In this document: positions 7,913 through 15,032 of the stretch, piece by piece | Position numbering within the stretch: the first letter of the stretch is position 1 | Layout: the number at the start of each line of letters is the position of its first letter | Source: Candidatus Woesebacteria bacterium | GTDB lineage: Bacteria; Patescibacteriota; Microgenomatia; UBA1406; GWC2-37-13 | Direction: 5' to 3' | Assembly (NCBI GenBank): GCA_017993865.1 | Contig: JAGOLU010000007.1 | Coordinates: forward strand, 1-17,318 | Length of the DNA: 17,318 bases | Program-made: the position numbers and the translations under genes | Notes under the pieces: model-generated | What the model was told of the DNA's origin: nothing | The model's input: only the letters and a program-made list of their open reading frames with translations | Databases searched by the model: none

Positions 7913-7987
7913 TCATGATTTAGTGTATCGTTTTAAGCTAATACACTGTCTATAGTGTTGTTTGCAATTCACTCTATTGGCGAACAT
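7913..7987 (-). CDS. Possible 24-codon leader ORF upstream of lon
   Basis: An ATG at 7987 opens 24 codons (MFANRVNCKQHYRQ...) ending in TGA at 7913, 60 bases before the lon ATG. It is preceded by AGAGGTGAG at a suitable distance, the only good Shine-Dalgarno-like motif I see in the window, and by a perfect TATAAT at 8008-8003. The peptide has no recognisable motif and may be chance. If translated, it could couple to or regulate lon expression. Confidence 0.25.
   Translation of the reverse strand: MFANRVNCKQHYRQCISLKRYTKS
7922..7958. repeat. Alternating AGTGT/ACACT half-sites upstream of lon
   Basis: AGTGTAT (7922-7928) and ATACACT (7941-7947) form a 7-bp inverted repeat, and the second arm pairs again with AGTGT (7954-7958) across GTCTAT. 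The result is three alternating half-sites within the lon upstream region and inside the possible small ORF. Operator-like, but no regulator is identified. Confidence 0.3.
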
Positions 7988-8002
7988 CACAGACTCACCT
8001 CT

Positions 8003-8008
8003 ATTATA
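8003..8008 (-). promoter_or_regulatory. Second candidate lon promoter (-10 TATAAT)
   Basis: A consensus TATAAT reads from 8008 to 8003 on the - strand, about 150 bases upstream of the lon ATG. The -35 region at 17-18 bases is poor (AAGCAT/CAAGCA), so an activator would be expected if this promoter is used. GCATAG half-sites lie directly upstream of it. Confidence 0.4.
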
Positions 8009-8022
8009 TCTTGTTGAGACGG

Positions 8023-8068
8023 CCTATGCTTGAAAACCTATTCCTTATCAGCATAGGTCAATCTATGC
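8023..8068. promoter_or_regulatory. Three GCATAG half-sites in the lon/OFOR intergenic region
   Basis: GCATAG and its complement CTATGC occur at 8024-8029, 8051-8056 and 8063-8068. The last two form a perfect inverted repeat with a 6-base spacer. The first and second extend to an 8-bp pair (CCTATGCT/AGCATAGG) with a 19-base loop. The cluster lies just upstream of the TATAAT at 8008-8003 and after the stop of the OFOR beta gene. No T-tract follows on the - strand, so a regulatory site is more likely than an intrinsic terminator. Confidence 0.4.
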
Positions 8069-8130
8069 CAAATCCACCCTATAATCATCTCTCTAGGCTT
8101 CTATTGCCGTATTTTGAACAGTTTATACTA

Positions 8131-8997
8131 TTATGACAGTCTTTGTAGCAAACTATCATAATCTGTGTACCTTTGAGCACCAATGAGTGTGTCGTCAACC
8201 AACCCAAGCATTTCCTCGTGAAACGGTAATCTCTGACTGTTTTTGTATATTATGCCTAATGGGAATCGTTCTGACATAGGCTCAAGCGCTTTCTGAAGGG
8301 CTAAATCGAGACTCTCGGAGTTATGGTCAGCGGGGAGTTTGTATGAATTCTTCATGAAATATTCAAACGTATTGATCTTATTAAAGGTGACGCATGGTTG
8401 AAGAATATTTATGAGCGAAAGCCCTTTGTGCTGCATGCCAAGCCTAATCATTTCAGACATGTGTTTTGCATCATTAGCGAACGTTTGCGCAACAAAGGTT
8501 GCACCTTGGGTGATGGTTAGGGCAAGGATATTTATAGGTGTCTCAACAGTACCTGTGGGGGTGGATCTTGACTTGTAGCCCTTATTTGCAGTTGGAGCGA
8601 CCTGACCAGTCGTTAGACCATAAACCATGTTGTCGTGGGCTATTATGGTTATGTCATGATTCCCTCGGCACGCATGCAAAATATGATTGCCACCCTCACC
8701 ATACAAACCTCCGTCACCGCCCACAACAAGTACGGGTTGCGTGTGGTGTGCGAGCTTCATACCAATGGCACTGGGTATCGCTCTGCCATGAAGAGTGTGC
8801 ATGCTATTTGCGTTAAGAAAGTCATTCATATTCCCCGAGCACCCAATATCGAACGCAACAAAGACGTCAGAGGAGCTCAGATTCTGATCTGCGAGAGCCA
8901 TGCGTATCGCACGTATAATGCCAAAATTGCCACATCCTGGACACCAGGTAGGGGTGTATCCGCTTAAGTCCTTTATTATTGATGCTGTGTCGTTCAT
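8131..8997 (-). CDS. 2-oxoacid:ferredoxin oxidoreductase, beta subunit
   Basis: A 288-residue TPP-binding subunit of the OFOR family (2-oxoglutarate, pyruvate or related 2-oxoacid + CoA + oxidised ferredoxin to acyl-CoA, CO2 and reduced ferredoxin). WCPGCGN (18-24) gives Cys19 and Cys22, and with Cys53 and Cys201 makes the four-cysteine set expected for the single [4Fe-4S] cluster. LHGRAIP (69-75) and GGDGG (93-97) through HDNMVYGLTTGQ (121-132) form the TPP/Mg site. No extra ferredoxin domain is present, as in two-subunit KorAB-type enzymes. It is the last gene of an operon with the fused gamma-alpha subunit, separated from it by a Nudix gene (7-base gap). Substrate cannot be fixed from the sequence. 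Confidence 0.92.
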   Translation of the reverse strand: MNDTASIIKDLSGYTPTWCPGCGNFGIIRAIRMALADQNLSSSDVFVAFDIGCSGNMNDFLNANSMHTLHGRAIPSAIGMKLAHHTQPVLVVGGDGGLYGEGGNHILHACRGNHDITIIAHDNMVYGLTTGQVAPTANKGYKSRSTPTGTVETPINILALTITQGATFVAQTFANDAKHMSEMIRLGMQHKGLSLINILQPCVTFNKINTFEYFMKNSYKLPADHNSESLDLALQKALEPMSERFPLGIIYKNSQRLPFHEEMLGLVDDTLIGAQRYTDYDSLLQRLS

Positions 8998-9004
8998 ATG
9001 TTTA

Positions 9005-9508
9005 CTACGAAAACTTCAAATAGGCATTCCAGACGGGCAACTCTCCTTTGTGTTCTAGATAACTTATATATGCCATAATCATATGCCAATGGTCAAATGC
9101 AAGAGTCTCTTTGATCGTGTCAATCTCGGACAAAGGACACCACTGTGAACTATCACTATCCCAGTCTATCTTTGCTTGAACATCACGTTCGGCGTCGGTA
9201 AACAGATAGGTAAATCCGACATTTTGTCTTTCGAAATCATTGAGATTATTTGGGCAATCCCTGATATGAAATAATGTTCCGTCTTGTACTCTATATCCTG
9301 TTTCTTCTAGAATCTCCCTCCGCACCCCTTCTATCGTCGTTTCACCTCTATCAAGATACCCCCCTGGAATAGCTAACTTCCCTGGGTCAGTGGTCACTTT
9401 CATCGATCTTTTGACGAGTAGAACGCTCTTATCTTTAATAACAAGTCCATCCACGCATACATGGCGAAGGCTGCCTTTCCCTCCGTCGTCAAATGTGCAG
9501 GTAATCAT
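9005..9508 (-). CDS. Nudix hydrolase nested in the OFOR operon
   Basis: A 167-residue Nudix protein with a complete canonical box: G50-x5-E56-x7-REILEETGY (64-72). The segment before it, HVCVDGLVIKDKSVLLVKRS (16-35), is the usual first strand pair, and LAIPGGYLDRGE matches ADP-ribose/nucleotide-sugar-type Nudix enzymes. Cysteines at 4, 18, 85 and 123 show no clear metal-binding pattern. The gene is notable for its position: its ATG overlaps the stop of the fused OFOR gamma-alpha gene by four bases (ATGA), and its stop is 7 bases before the OFOR beta start. It must therefore be made together with both OFOR subunits. The substrate is unknown; a role in removing a damaged cofactor or a CoA- or nucleotide-linked by-product is a guess from context. 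Confidence 0.88.
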   Translation of the reverse strand: MITCTFDDGGKGSLRHVCVDGLVIKDKSVLLVKRSMKVTTDPGKLAIPGGYLDRGETTIEGVRREILEETGYRVQDGTLFHIRDCPNNLNDFERQNVGFTYLFTDAERDVQAKIDWDSDSSQWCPLSEIDTIKETLAFDHWHMIMAYISYLEHKGELPVWNAYLKFS

Positions 9509-11280
9509 GTTAGGTTTTTCACGTAACTTACAATTTCATGGACAAATATCGGTCTGCCATCATATTTAAGAAGCTTGTGTTCGATAGTGATTCCACATTG
9601 TTCTCTCAAGAGTTGTCCAAACTGACCTTCGTTGTCGTTTTCTACCAGAATATACGTAGCTTGCTTTTCAAACAACGGTCGTATCACTTTCTCCGACAAT
9701 GGGTATAGGTGAGTAAAGTGAAGGTAGGCAGTGTCAATATTTTTCTCCTTGAGAAGGTGTTGCGCATGTTGAATGGCCCCTTTGTTCGAACCATAAGACA
9801 CAAAGATTGTTTTTGCGGTGTCCATGTTTCCGAACACCTTTGGTTGCGCGTAGTCGTTTGATGCCAAATAGGTGTCTATCTTTCTTCTGCGTTTATCCAC
9901 TTGTTTCATGACTTCAGGAGCCTCCTCTGTGGTATGAGTGTCTTCTAGATGCTCGTACGAGTTTGCTTGCCAAAAAACGCCTTTCTGAAAGCCTGGAAGT
10001 AGGTACTCAGATATGCCATCGGGGCTGTCTTTGTATCGTAAATAGGGGGTTTGTGTGGTATTTGCTACAATTTTACCTCTCTCAATAGCATACGAATCAG
10101 AAACACCCTTGAGCCAGCTCCGCTGCACCGTGATGTGAGACTCAGCAAGGTGCTTGTCCGAAAGCACTATCACCGGGACTTGGTAGACATCAGCCAAATT
10201 GTACGCCTGTATTGAGAGTTCAATCATCTCTTGAACATCACCTGGTGCAAGCACAATTTTAGGAAATTCTCCATGGCCTGCGTGTACGGCAAAAAGCAAA
10301 TCACCCTGACCAGTCCAGGTAGGGAGCCCTGTTGCGGGCCCAGGACGTTGGGCTAAATAGATTACCAGTGGTATTTCAGCAACGCCTGCGTAGCTAATAG
10401 TTTCTACCATGAGGGCGAAACCACCCCCAGAGGTGCCCACAGAAGATCGCACGCCCGCAAATGCAGAACCAATAGCCTCGCTAATTGCTGCAATCTCATC
10501 TTCGACATGACGAACAACCATTTTGGTGTCTTTGGCCCACGCAGCAAGCACAGAAAGAACCGATGATGCTGGACTCATGGGGTACGCGAAATATGCCCTG
10601 CAATCTGCCATAACCGATGCCAGAGCAAATGCTTCGTTCCCCGTTATAATCAGTGATGTTCTCTCTGGCTGTTTATGCGCGTATGAGCTTAGGAACGATC
10701 TGGGTCCTGATGCATCTTCTATGCGACCACGTAGCACTTCATCTTGTGCAATGAGATTCTTCACATGGTCCCATCCTTCTTGTGCCAAAGTCACATTGTG
10801 TTGGATGACATCTTGTCCCTTCCGACCAAACTCCTCTTCTAATATCTCATTGAATGAGCTGATGTCCCAGTTGAGAATAGCCAGAGTTGCACCAAAAGAA
10901 ATGGTGTTCACCATCACTTGGAATGCCTTGTGCTTTGTACGGATTGCCTTAAACGGCATGGGGATCTGAATGAAGTCGCCCTCCACCTTCACGGTGTCTT
11001 GATCGTAAATGACTATCGATGTATCAGTGAGACGGTGCGCATCACGGTCAAAACCATCTTGTCTCAGACACACAAGCATATCAAGCCTTTGCTGAAGTGC
11101 TTGTACTCCCTCATCTGAGACGGTTATCTCAAAATTCGTAAACCCTCCTCGAATTAAGCTCGGGAACTCTGCATAGTCATACACCTGGAGCCCATGTCGG
11201 GCGCATATTTTAGAGAACGTCAGTCCAACAGTAGTTATTCCAAAACCAGCTTCACCGGATATTTTCCAAGAGAAAATCAT
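9505..11280 (-). CDS. 2-oxoacid:ferredoxin oxidoreductase, fused gamma-alpha subunit
   Basis: A 591-residue fusion. Residues about 1-190 are the gamma domain, with the glycine-rich ISGEAGFGI (7-15), YAEFPSLIRGGFTNFEI (36-52) and the typical D-M-L-V-C-L stretch. Residues about 207-420 are the alpha/pyrimidine domain, with FAYPMSPASS (231-240, normally YPITPSS), RHVEDEIAAISEAIGSAFAG (257-276), GTSGGG (282-287) and GPATGLPTWTGQGDL (314-328). The C-terminal domain (about 488-591) has FVSYGSNKGAI and ends with the family's KYDGRPI (572-578). It pairs with the beta subunit encoded two genes downstream; the reduced ferredoxin partner is not in the window. Order of transcription is gamma-alpha, Nudix, beta. 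The gene lies 155 bases downstream of sufU, whose pathway would supply the enzyme's Fe-S cluster. Confidence 0.93.
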   Translation of the reverse strand: MIFSWKISGEAGFGITTVGLTFSKICARHGLQVYDYAEFPSLIRGGFTNFEITVSDEGVQALQQRLDMLVCLRQDGFDRDAHRLTDTSIVIYDQDTVKVEGDFIQIPMPFKAIRTKHKAFQVMVNTISFGATLAILNWDISSFNEILEEEFGRKGQDVIQHNVTLAQEGWDHVKNLIAQDEVLRGRIEDASGPRSFLSSYAHKQPERTSLIITGNEAFALASVMADCRAYFAYPMSPASSVLSVLAAWAKDTKMVVRHVEDEIAAISEAIGSAFAGVRSSVGTSGGGFALMVETISYAGVAEIPLVIYLAQRPGPATGLPTWTGQGDLLFAVHAGHGEFPKIVLAPGDVQEMIELSIQAYNLADVYQVPVIVLSDKHLAESHITVQRSWLKGVSDSYAIERGKIVANTTQTPYLRYKDSPDGISEYLLPGFQKGVFWQANSYEHLEDTHTTEEAPEVMKQVDKRRRKIDTYLASNDYAQPKVFGNMDTAKTIFVSYGSNKGAIQHAQHLLKEKNIDTAYLHFTHLYPLSEKVIRPLFEKQATYILVENDNEGQFGQLLREQCGITIEHKLLKYDGRPIFVHEIVSYVKNLT

Positions 11281-11362
11281 ATGTTCTTAACAAATTTCCA
11301 ACAATAAGCCCTTTCAATGTCATTCTGGTAATTTCAATATTGTACTCCACGAGACTGTATAT

Positions 11363-11398
11363 GGGGGTCGAAAATCACCCTAATCGACATTGTCCCCC
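11363..11398. other. Bulged hairpin between sufU and the OFOR operon
   Basis: GGGG (11363-11366) + GTCGA (11367-11371) pair with TCGAC (11384-11388) and CCCC (11394-11397), leaving a one-sided 5-base bulge (ATTGT). The structure lies in the 155-base gap after the suf operon and before the OFOR start. No T-tract follows on the - strand, so it is not a standard intrinsic terminator. I see no strong promoter elsewhere in this gap; TACAAT at about 11337-11342 (- strand) lacks a good -35. Confidence 0.35.
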
Positions 11399-11435
11399 AG
11401 AGACCCACTCTCAACATCGCTCTGCACCACATTCA

Positions 11436-11810
11436 TTACTCACCCTTATAGTTCTCAATCGATTCTTGGATGGTATCTAGGGGTAAAAGCGCACATTTTA
11501 GGCGGGCTGGTGTTACCTGAATTTTCAGCAAGTTCAAGACTTCGTCAGCGCCAAGCTCTCTGACTTGATCCACTCTCTTGCCTTTTACAAAACTGGTGAG
11601 CAATGAAGCCGATGCGGTCGAAAGTGCACATCCAGCTCCTTCGAAACAAATGTCAGTAACAACACCATCCTCGATATGAGCATGAATAGTGAGCTCGTCA
11701 CCACACGAGATATTCCGCTTATTTGAACTAGTGTTATGCGCTACCATTTTACAGCCAAAATTCCGAGGATTGCGGTAGTGATCCATTATTTCGTCTTGAT
11801 ATATGTTCAT
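11436..11810 (-). CDS. sufU: SufU/IscU-type Fe-S cluster assembly protein
   Basis: A 124-residue U-type protein that receives sulfur from SufS and hands it on to cluster assembly. EIMDHYRNPRN (7-17) is the standard opening. The three conserved cysteines are Cys36 in ISCGDEL (with Asp38 next to it), Cys61 in GAGCALSTASAS and Cys106 in RLKCALLPLDT. The wording of the motifs (SASLLTSF.KGK, PARLKCA) is SufU-like, but the 18-21 residue insertion that Bacillus SufU carries between the second and third cysteines is absent: the spacing is 45 residues, as in IscU. It overlaps the sufS stop by four bases and is the last gene of the suf operon. It could act as a sulfurtransferase, a scaffold, or both. 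Confidence 0.93.
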   Translation of the reverse strand: MNIYQDEIMDHYRNPRNFGCKMVAHNTSSNKRNISCGDELTIHAHIEDGVVTDICFEGAGCALSTASASLLTSFVKGKRVDQVRELGADEVLNLLKIQVTPARLKCALLPLDTIQESIENYKGE

Positions 11811-13042
11811 TTTGAGTGAGGATGGAGAACTTCGATAACATTCATGAGACTTGCGACGAATGTATCAATATCGGTTTCATCATTGTATACAGACAGGCTA
11901 GCACGACAAGTCGCCGTAAGATCGAGATGGGTGTGCAACGGCTGGGCACAATGATGTCCGACTCTAATGCAAACGTTTTGTTCTCCCACGATTTGAGCAA
12001 CATCATGCGGATGGCATCCTGCAAGGTTAAAAGAGATTACTCCTGAGAACTGAGCGTGATCGTTGGTATAGAGTTGAACAGTTGACCCAAAAACGTCCCT
12101 CAAGTTCTCTAAAGCATACCTGCGAAGAGCTCTGGAGTGTTGATTAATTGATTTGAGGCTAATTTCCTGAACAAACTTAATCGCCTCACCCAAGGCAATA
12201 ACCTCTGCAATAGGTGGGGTTCCTGCTTCAAAACGGTGCGGAGGTTTGGCGAACGTAGTTGCCTCAATCCTAACTTCTTCTATCATGTCTCCTCCAAACT
12301 GGTAGGGGGGAAGCTTGTCTAATTGTTCGTATCTCCCGTAGAGCACCCCTACTCCCGTTGGCCCAAAAATCTTATGCCCCGAAAAAACAAGAAAGTCTAC
12401 ATCTAACTCCTGGACATCAATGGGGAAATGCTGGATGGACTGACATGCGTCAACGACAATAATTATTCGCGGATTGATAGAGCGTGCAAGAGCAATAATC
12501 TCTTTTATAGGTAGCACCAGTCCTAATACATTGGAAACATGGGTGAGTGTGAGTATCGCTGTTTCTGTAGTGATTCCCAACCGGAATGATTCGAGCATCT
12601 CTTCTTTGGTTGACTTGAAGGGATGAAAAGCTACGACACCAAATTTAGCGCCAGATTTAAGACTCACCTGTTGCCATGGCACAAAATTAGCATGATGTTC
12701 TATAATAGTTGTGAGCACCTCTACTCCAGGTTTAATGATATTCTGAGATAATGACGAGGCAAGGAGGTTCAGTGCCTCAGTCGCGCCTTTTGTAAAAATG
12801 ATTTCTTCAGGTTTTTCTGCATTAATGAACTTAGCAACAATCTGACGAGCAGACTCATATTCACCACTCGCCTTCTCAGCAATAGGATAGAGACCTCTGT
12901 GGATATTTGAGCTGTAATCTTGATAATATTCGGCAATCTTATCTATGACCACTTGCGGCTTGAGAGTTGTGGCAGCGGAATCGAGGTAAGTGAGGTTTGG
13001 TTGACTGTCGAATATCGGAAACCGGTCCTTCCAAGAGTTCAT
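11807..13042 (-). CDS. sufS: Cysteine desulfurase SufS (type II)
   Basis: A 411-residue PLP enzyme that takes sulfur from cysteine, giving alanine and an enzyme-bound persulfide for SufU. From the ATG at 13042: YLDSAATTLKP opening (19-29), His117 in IEHHANF stacking on PLP, Asp198 in VVDACQS, the PLP lysine Lys224 in SGHKIFGPTG, and the persulfide cysteine Cys365 in GHHCAQP followed by CRASLSVYN (379-387). This catalytic loop is the type II pattern. An in-frame ATG seven codons upstream (13063) would add MRVILTS; I chose the later one because MNSWKDRFPIF aligns with the family start. Neither has a Shine-Dalgarno motif. Sited between sufD and sufU, and coupled to sufU by an ATGA overlap. Confidence 0.95.
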   Translation of the reverse strand: MNSWKDRFPIFDSQPNLTYLDSAATTLKPQVVIDKIAEYYQDYSSNIHRGLYPIAEKASGEYESARQIVAKFINAEKPEEIIFTKGATEALNLLASSLSQNIIKPGVEVLTTIIEHHANFVPWQQVSLKSGAKFGVVAFHPFKSTKEEMLESFRLGITTETAILTLTHVSNVLGLVLPIKEIIALARSINPRIIIVVDACQSIQHFPIDVQELDVDFLVFSGHKIFGPTGVGVLYGRYEQLDKLPPYQFGGDMIEEVRIEATTFAKPPHRFEAGTPPIAEVIALGEAIKFVQEISLKSINQHSRALRRYALENLRDVFGSTVQLYTNDHAQFSGVISFNLAGCHPHDVAQIVGEQNVCIRVGHHCAQPLHTHLDLTATCRASLSVYNDETDIDTFVASLMNVIEVLHPHSK

Positions 13043-13085
13043 ACTTGTTAGTATAACACGCATCTAGTGAGTCAACGGATCACGA

Positions 13086-13631
13086 CTAAGAAGATGATAT
13101 CTTCTCAGTCACATCCTCGAGAAACCCATTCACATAGGTCTCCTGGGCAAGCTCTGGAGAGAGTCCTCGAGTTTGGAGATAGTACATCTGATCGGAGCTG
13201 GGCTTTCCGGTAGTTGAGCCGTGCGTACAAAAGACTTCGTTCGAAAGAATCTCAAGATCCGGTTCAGACAATACCTGAGCTTTGTTTGAGAGGATGAGGT
13301 TCTGGTTCTTTTGGTATGCGTGGCTCCCGTTGCAGTTGGCGTCTATGCGGATGAGCCCATGATAATTGAACTTTGATTCTCCATAGAGTACTGACTTTAT
13401 CAGCAGATTTGACGTAGAATTCGGCGCCTTATGATGTTGGATGGTGTGAAGATTGTATGTATCCTTTTGCTTCCCCACATACACGCCATATATATCAATA
13501 TGTACCCCAGATGCCAGTATTTCGAAAGTAAATATTCCTGACACATTATCCAGGAACACGACATATGCTCCTTCGGCCTCGATGTGTATTTTTTTGTTTC
13601 CGCTCTTGGTGATATGTTTAAGCTGTTTCAT
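13086..13631 (-). CDS. sufD: Short SufD-like subunit of the SufBCD complex
   Basis: A 181-residue protein holding only the beta-helix core and C-terminal part of SufD, against roughly 300-430 residues in better-known forms. Visible features are HHKAPNSTSN...VLYGESKFNYHG (66-91), IDANCNGSHAYQKNQNLIL (96-114), ILSNEVFCTHGSTTG (128-142) with His137 at the position of the essential SufD histidine, and YLQTRGLS. These match the part of SufD that pairs with SufB to form the cluster-building interface. It lies 6 bases after sufB and 43 bases before the chosen sufS start. The reading frame is clean, so this looks like a genuinely small SufD rather than a decayed gene. Confidence 0.88.
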   Translation of the reverse strand: MKQLKHITKSGNKKIHIEAEGAYVVFLDNVSGIFTFEILASGVHIDIYGVYVGKQKDTYNLHTIQHHKAPNSTSNLLIKSVLYGESKFNYHGLIRIDANCNGSHAYQKNQNLILSNKAQVLSEPDLEILSNEVFCTHGSTTGKPSSDQMYYLQTRGLSPELAQETYVNGFLEDVTEKISSS

Positions 13632-13637
13632 GATGAA

Positions 13638-15032
13638 TTATCCGACGCTTCCTTCCATTTCGATATTGATAAGTCTGTTTAGCTCAATCAGGTATTCTAG
13701 TGGTATTTCGCGGCTCACTGGCTGAATAAATCCGTTTACCAAGAGTCCCTCCGCCTCCGATTTCGCGATCCCTCGGGATGTAAGATAAAACAATCGCTCT
13801 TCGCCGAGCCGCTCTACCGTAGCTTCGTGTTGTACCTCTACGTCAGAGGAGCGAATATTCATGTCAGGATAGGTGTCTGATCGGGATGCCTTGTCTATGA
13901 TCATGGCATCACAACTGACATATACTTTGCAATCTTTTAGATTTGGCGCAACATCTACCACACCTCGGTATGAGGTGCGCCCTCCATCTTTGCAGATAGA
14001 TTTACTCACCACGCGGGACGAGGTACGCGGCGCTTTGTGATATATCTTTGCACCAGCATCTTGGAGTTGTCCTTTACCAGCAAATGCGATTGAGAGAACT
14101 TCACCTTTGGCACCCGGGCCTACCAAATGAATAGCGGGATATTTCATGGTTACTTTACTGCCGATATTGCAATCTATCCATTCCATATGCGCATCAGCCT
14201 CCGCCAAAGCTCGTTTCGTGACCAGATTGTATACATTCTTGCTCCAATTCTGCACGGTCGTATAGCGCACCCTTGAGCCCTTTTTCGCAAATATCTCAAC
14301 GACAGCGCTATGAAGTGAGTCGCTCCGATACACGGGGGCGGTGCAGCCTTCGATATAGTGCACATCACTCCCTTCGTCTGCAATAATGAGCGTACGCTCA
14401 AACTGCCCTAACTTCTCAGCGTTAATCCGAAAATATGCTTGGAGCGGAAGTTTGACTTTCACGCCTTTGGGCACGTATATAAAGCTCCCCCCACTCCACA
14501 CAGAACTGTTGAGTGCTGCAAATTTATTATCATCAGGTGGGATAAGTTTGCCGAAATAGTTACGTACTATCTCTGGATATTTGCGAACGGCGGTGTCCAT
14601 ATCGCAAAATAACACTCCATCTTTGGTTAGCACCTTTTGCGCGCTTTCATATACCACTTCACTGTCGTATTGTGCCGATACACCAGCAAGATGCTGCTTT
14701 TCTGCTTCTGGAATGCCGATGCGGTCATATGTTTCTTTTATTTCTGCAGGCAAATCTTGCCATTTTGTTACTTGGTTTTCTGCTGATTTGAAATAATAGT
14801 AGATCTGGTCAAGCGCTATCTCATTAAGATCGGGACCCCACGAAGGCATCTTTTTCTTCTTATAGGTGGCATATGCATTGAGCCGAAATTTTGTCATCCA
14901 TTCAGGTTCATTCTTGATTGAGGATATTTGCTCAACCACCTTCGCATCAAGGCCGAGGCCCGTGGTGTACACAGGCTTCTCGGGCATTGCAAACCCGAAT
15001 CGATAATCGAAGTTTGGGGTAGAACTTTTCAT
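13638..15032 (-). CDS. sufB: Fe-S cluster assembly scaffold SufB
   Basis: A 464-residue, full-length SufB, the main scaffold subunit on which the cluster is built in the SufBC2D complex. Conserved landmarks: WMTKFRLNAY (45-54), a PSWGPDL motif (63-69), VWSGGSFIYVPKGV (178-191), EGCTAPVY (228-235), YTTVQNWSKNVYNLVTKRA (257-275), the KAPRTSS beta-helix turn (333-339), SYRGVV, and YVSCDAMIID (371-380). Cys374 matches the acceptor cysteine (Cys405 in E. coli) and Glu403 in QHEATV sits 29 residues later, the spacing of E. coli Glu434. Start overlaps the sufC stop by four bases. No Shine-Dalgarno motif; coupling to sufC translation is likely. Confidence 0.97.
   Translation of the reverse strand: MKSSTPNFDYRFGFAMPEKPVYTTGLGLDAKVVEQISSIKNEPEWMTKFRLNAYATYKKKKMPSWGPDLNEIALDQIYYYFKSAENQVTKWQDLPAEIKETYDRIGIPEAEKQHLAGVSAQYDSEVVYESAQKVLTKDGVLFCDMDTAVRKYPEIVRNYFGKLIPPDDNKFAALNSSVWSGGSFIYVPKGVKVKLPLQAYFRINAEKLGQFERTLIIADEGSDVHYIEGCTAPVYRSDSLHSAVVEIFAKKGSRVRYTTVQNWSKNVYNLVTKRALAEADAHMEWIDCNIGSKVTMKYPAIHLVGPGAKGEVLSIAFAGKGQLQDAGAKIYHKAPRTSSRVVSKSICKDGGRTSYRGVVDVAPNLKDCKVYVSCDAMIIDKASRSDTYPDMNIRSSDVEVQHEATVERLGEERLFYLTSRGIAKSEAEGLLVNGFIQPVSREIPLEYLIELNRLINIEMEGSVG

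Noticed and set aside
8023..8057. Intrinsic terminator for the OFOR operon
   Set aside because: The 8-bp stem has a 19-base loop and no T-run after it on the transcribed strand.
10523..10969. 148-codon ORF on the + strand antisense to the OFOR gamma-alpha gene
   Set aside because: It lies wholly within a well-supported gene on the other strand, has low-complexity composition and no recognisable domain.
13036..13080. Internal promoter TTGACT-16-TACTAA for sufS
   Set aside because: The boxes are present but lie inside a tight operon and overlap the alternative start at 13063. Kept only as supporting detail for the leaderless pattern, not as a feature.
13086..13631. SufD as a truncated pseudogene
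   Set aside because: The frame is intact, spacing to sufB is 6 bases, and the core motifs and key histidine are present, so a small functional SufD is more likely.
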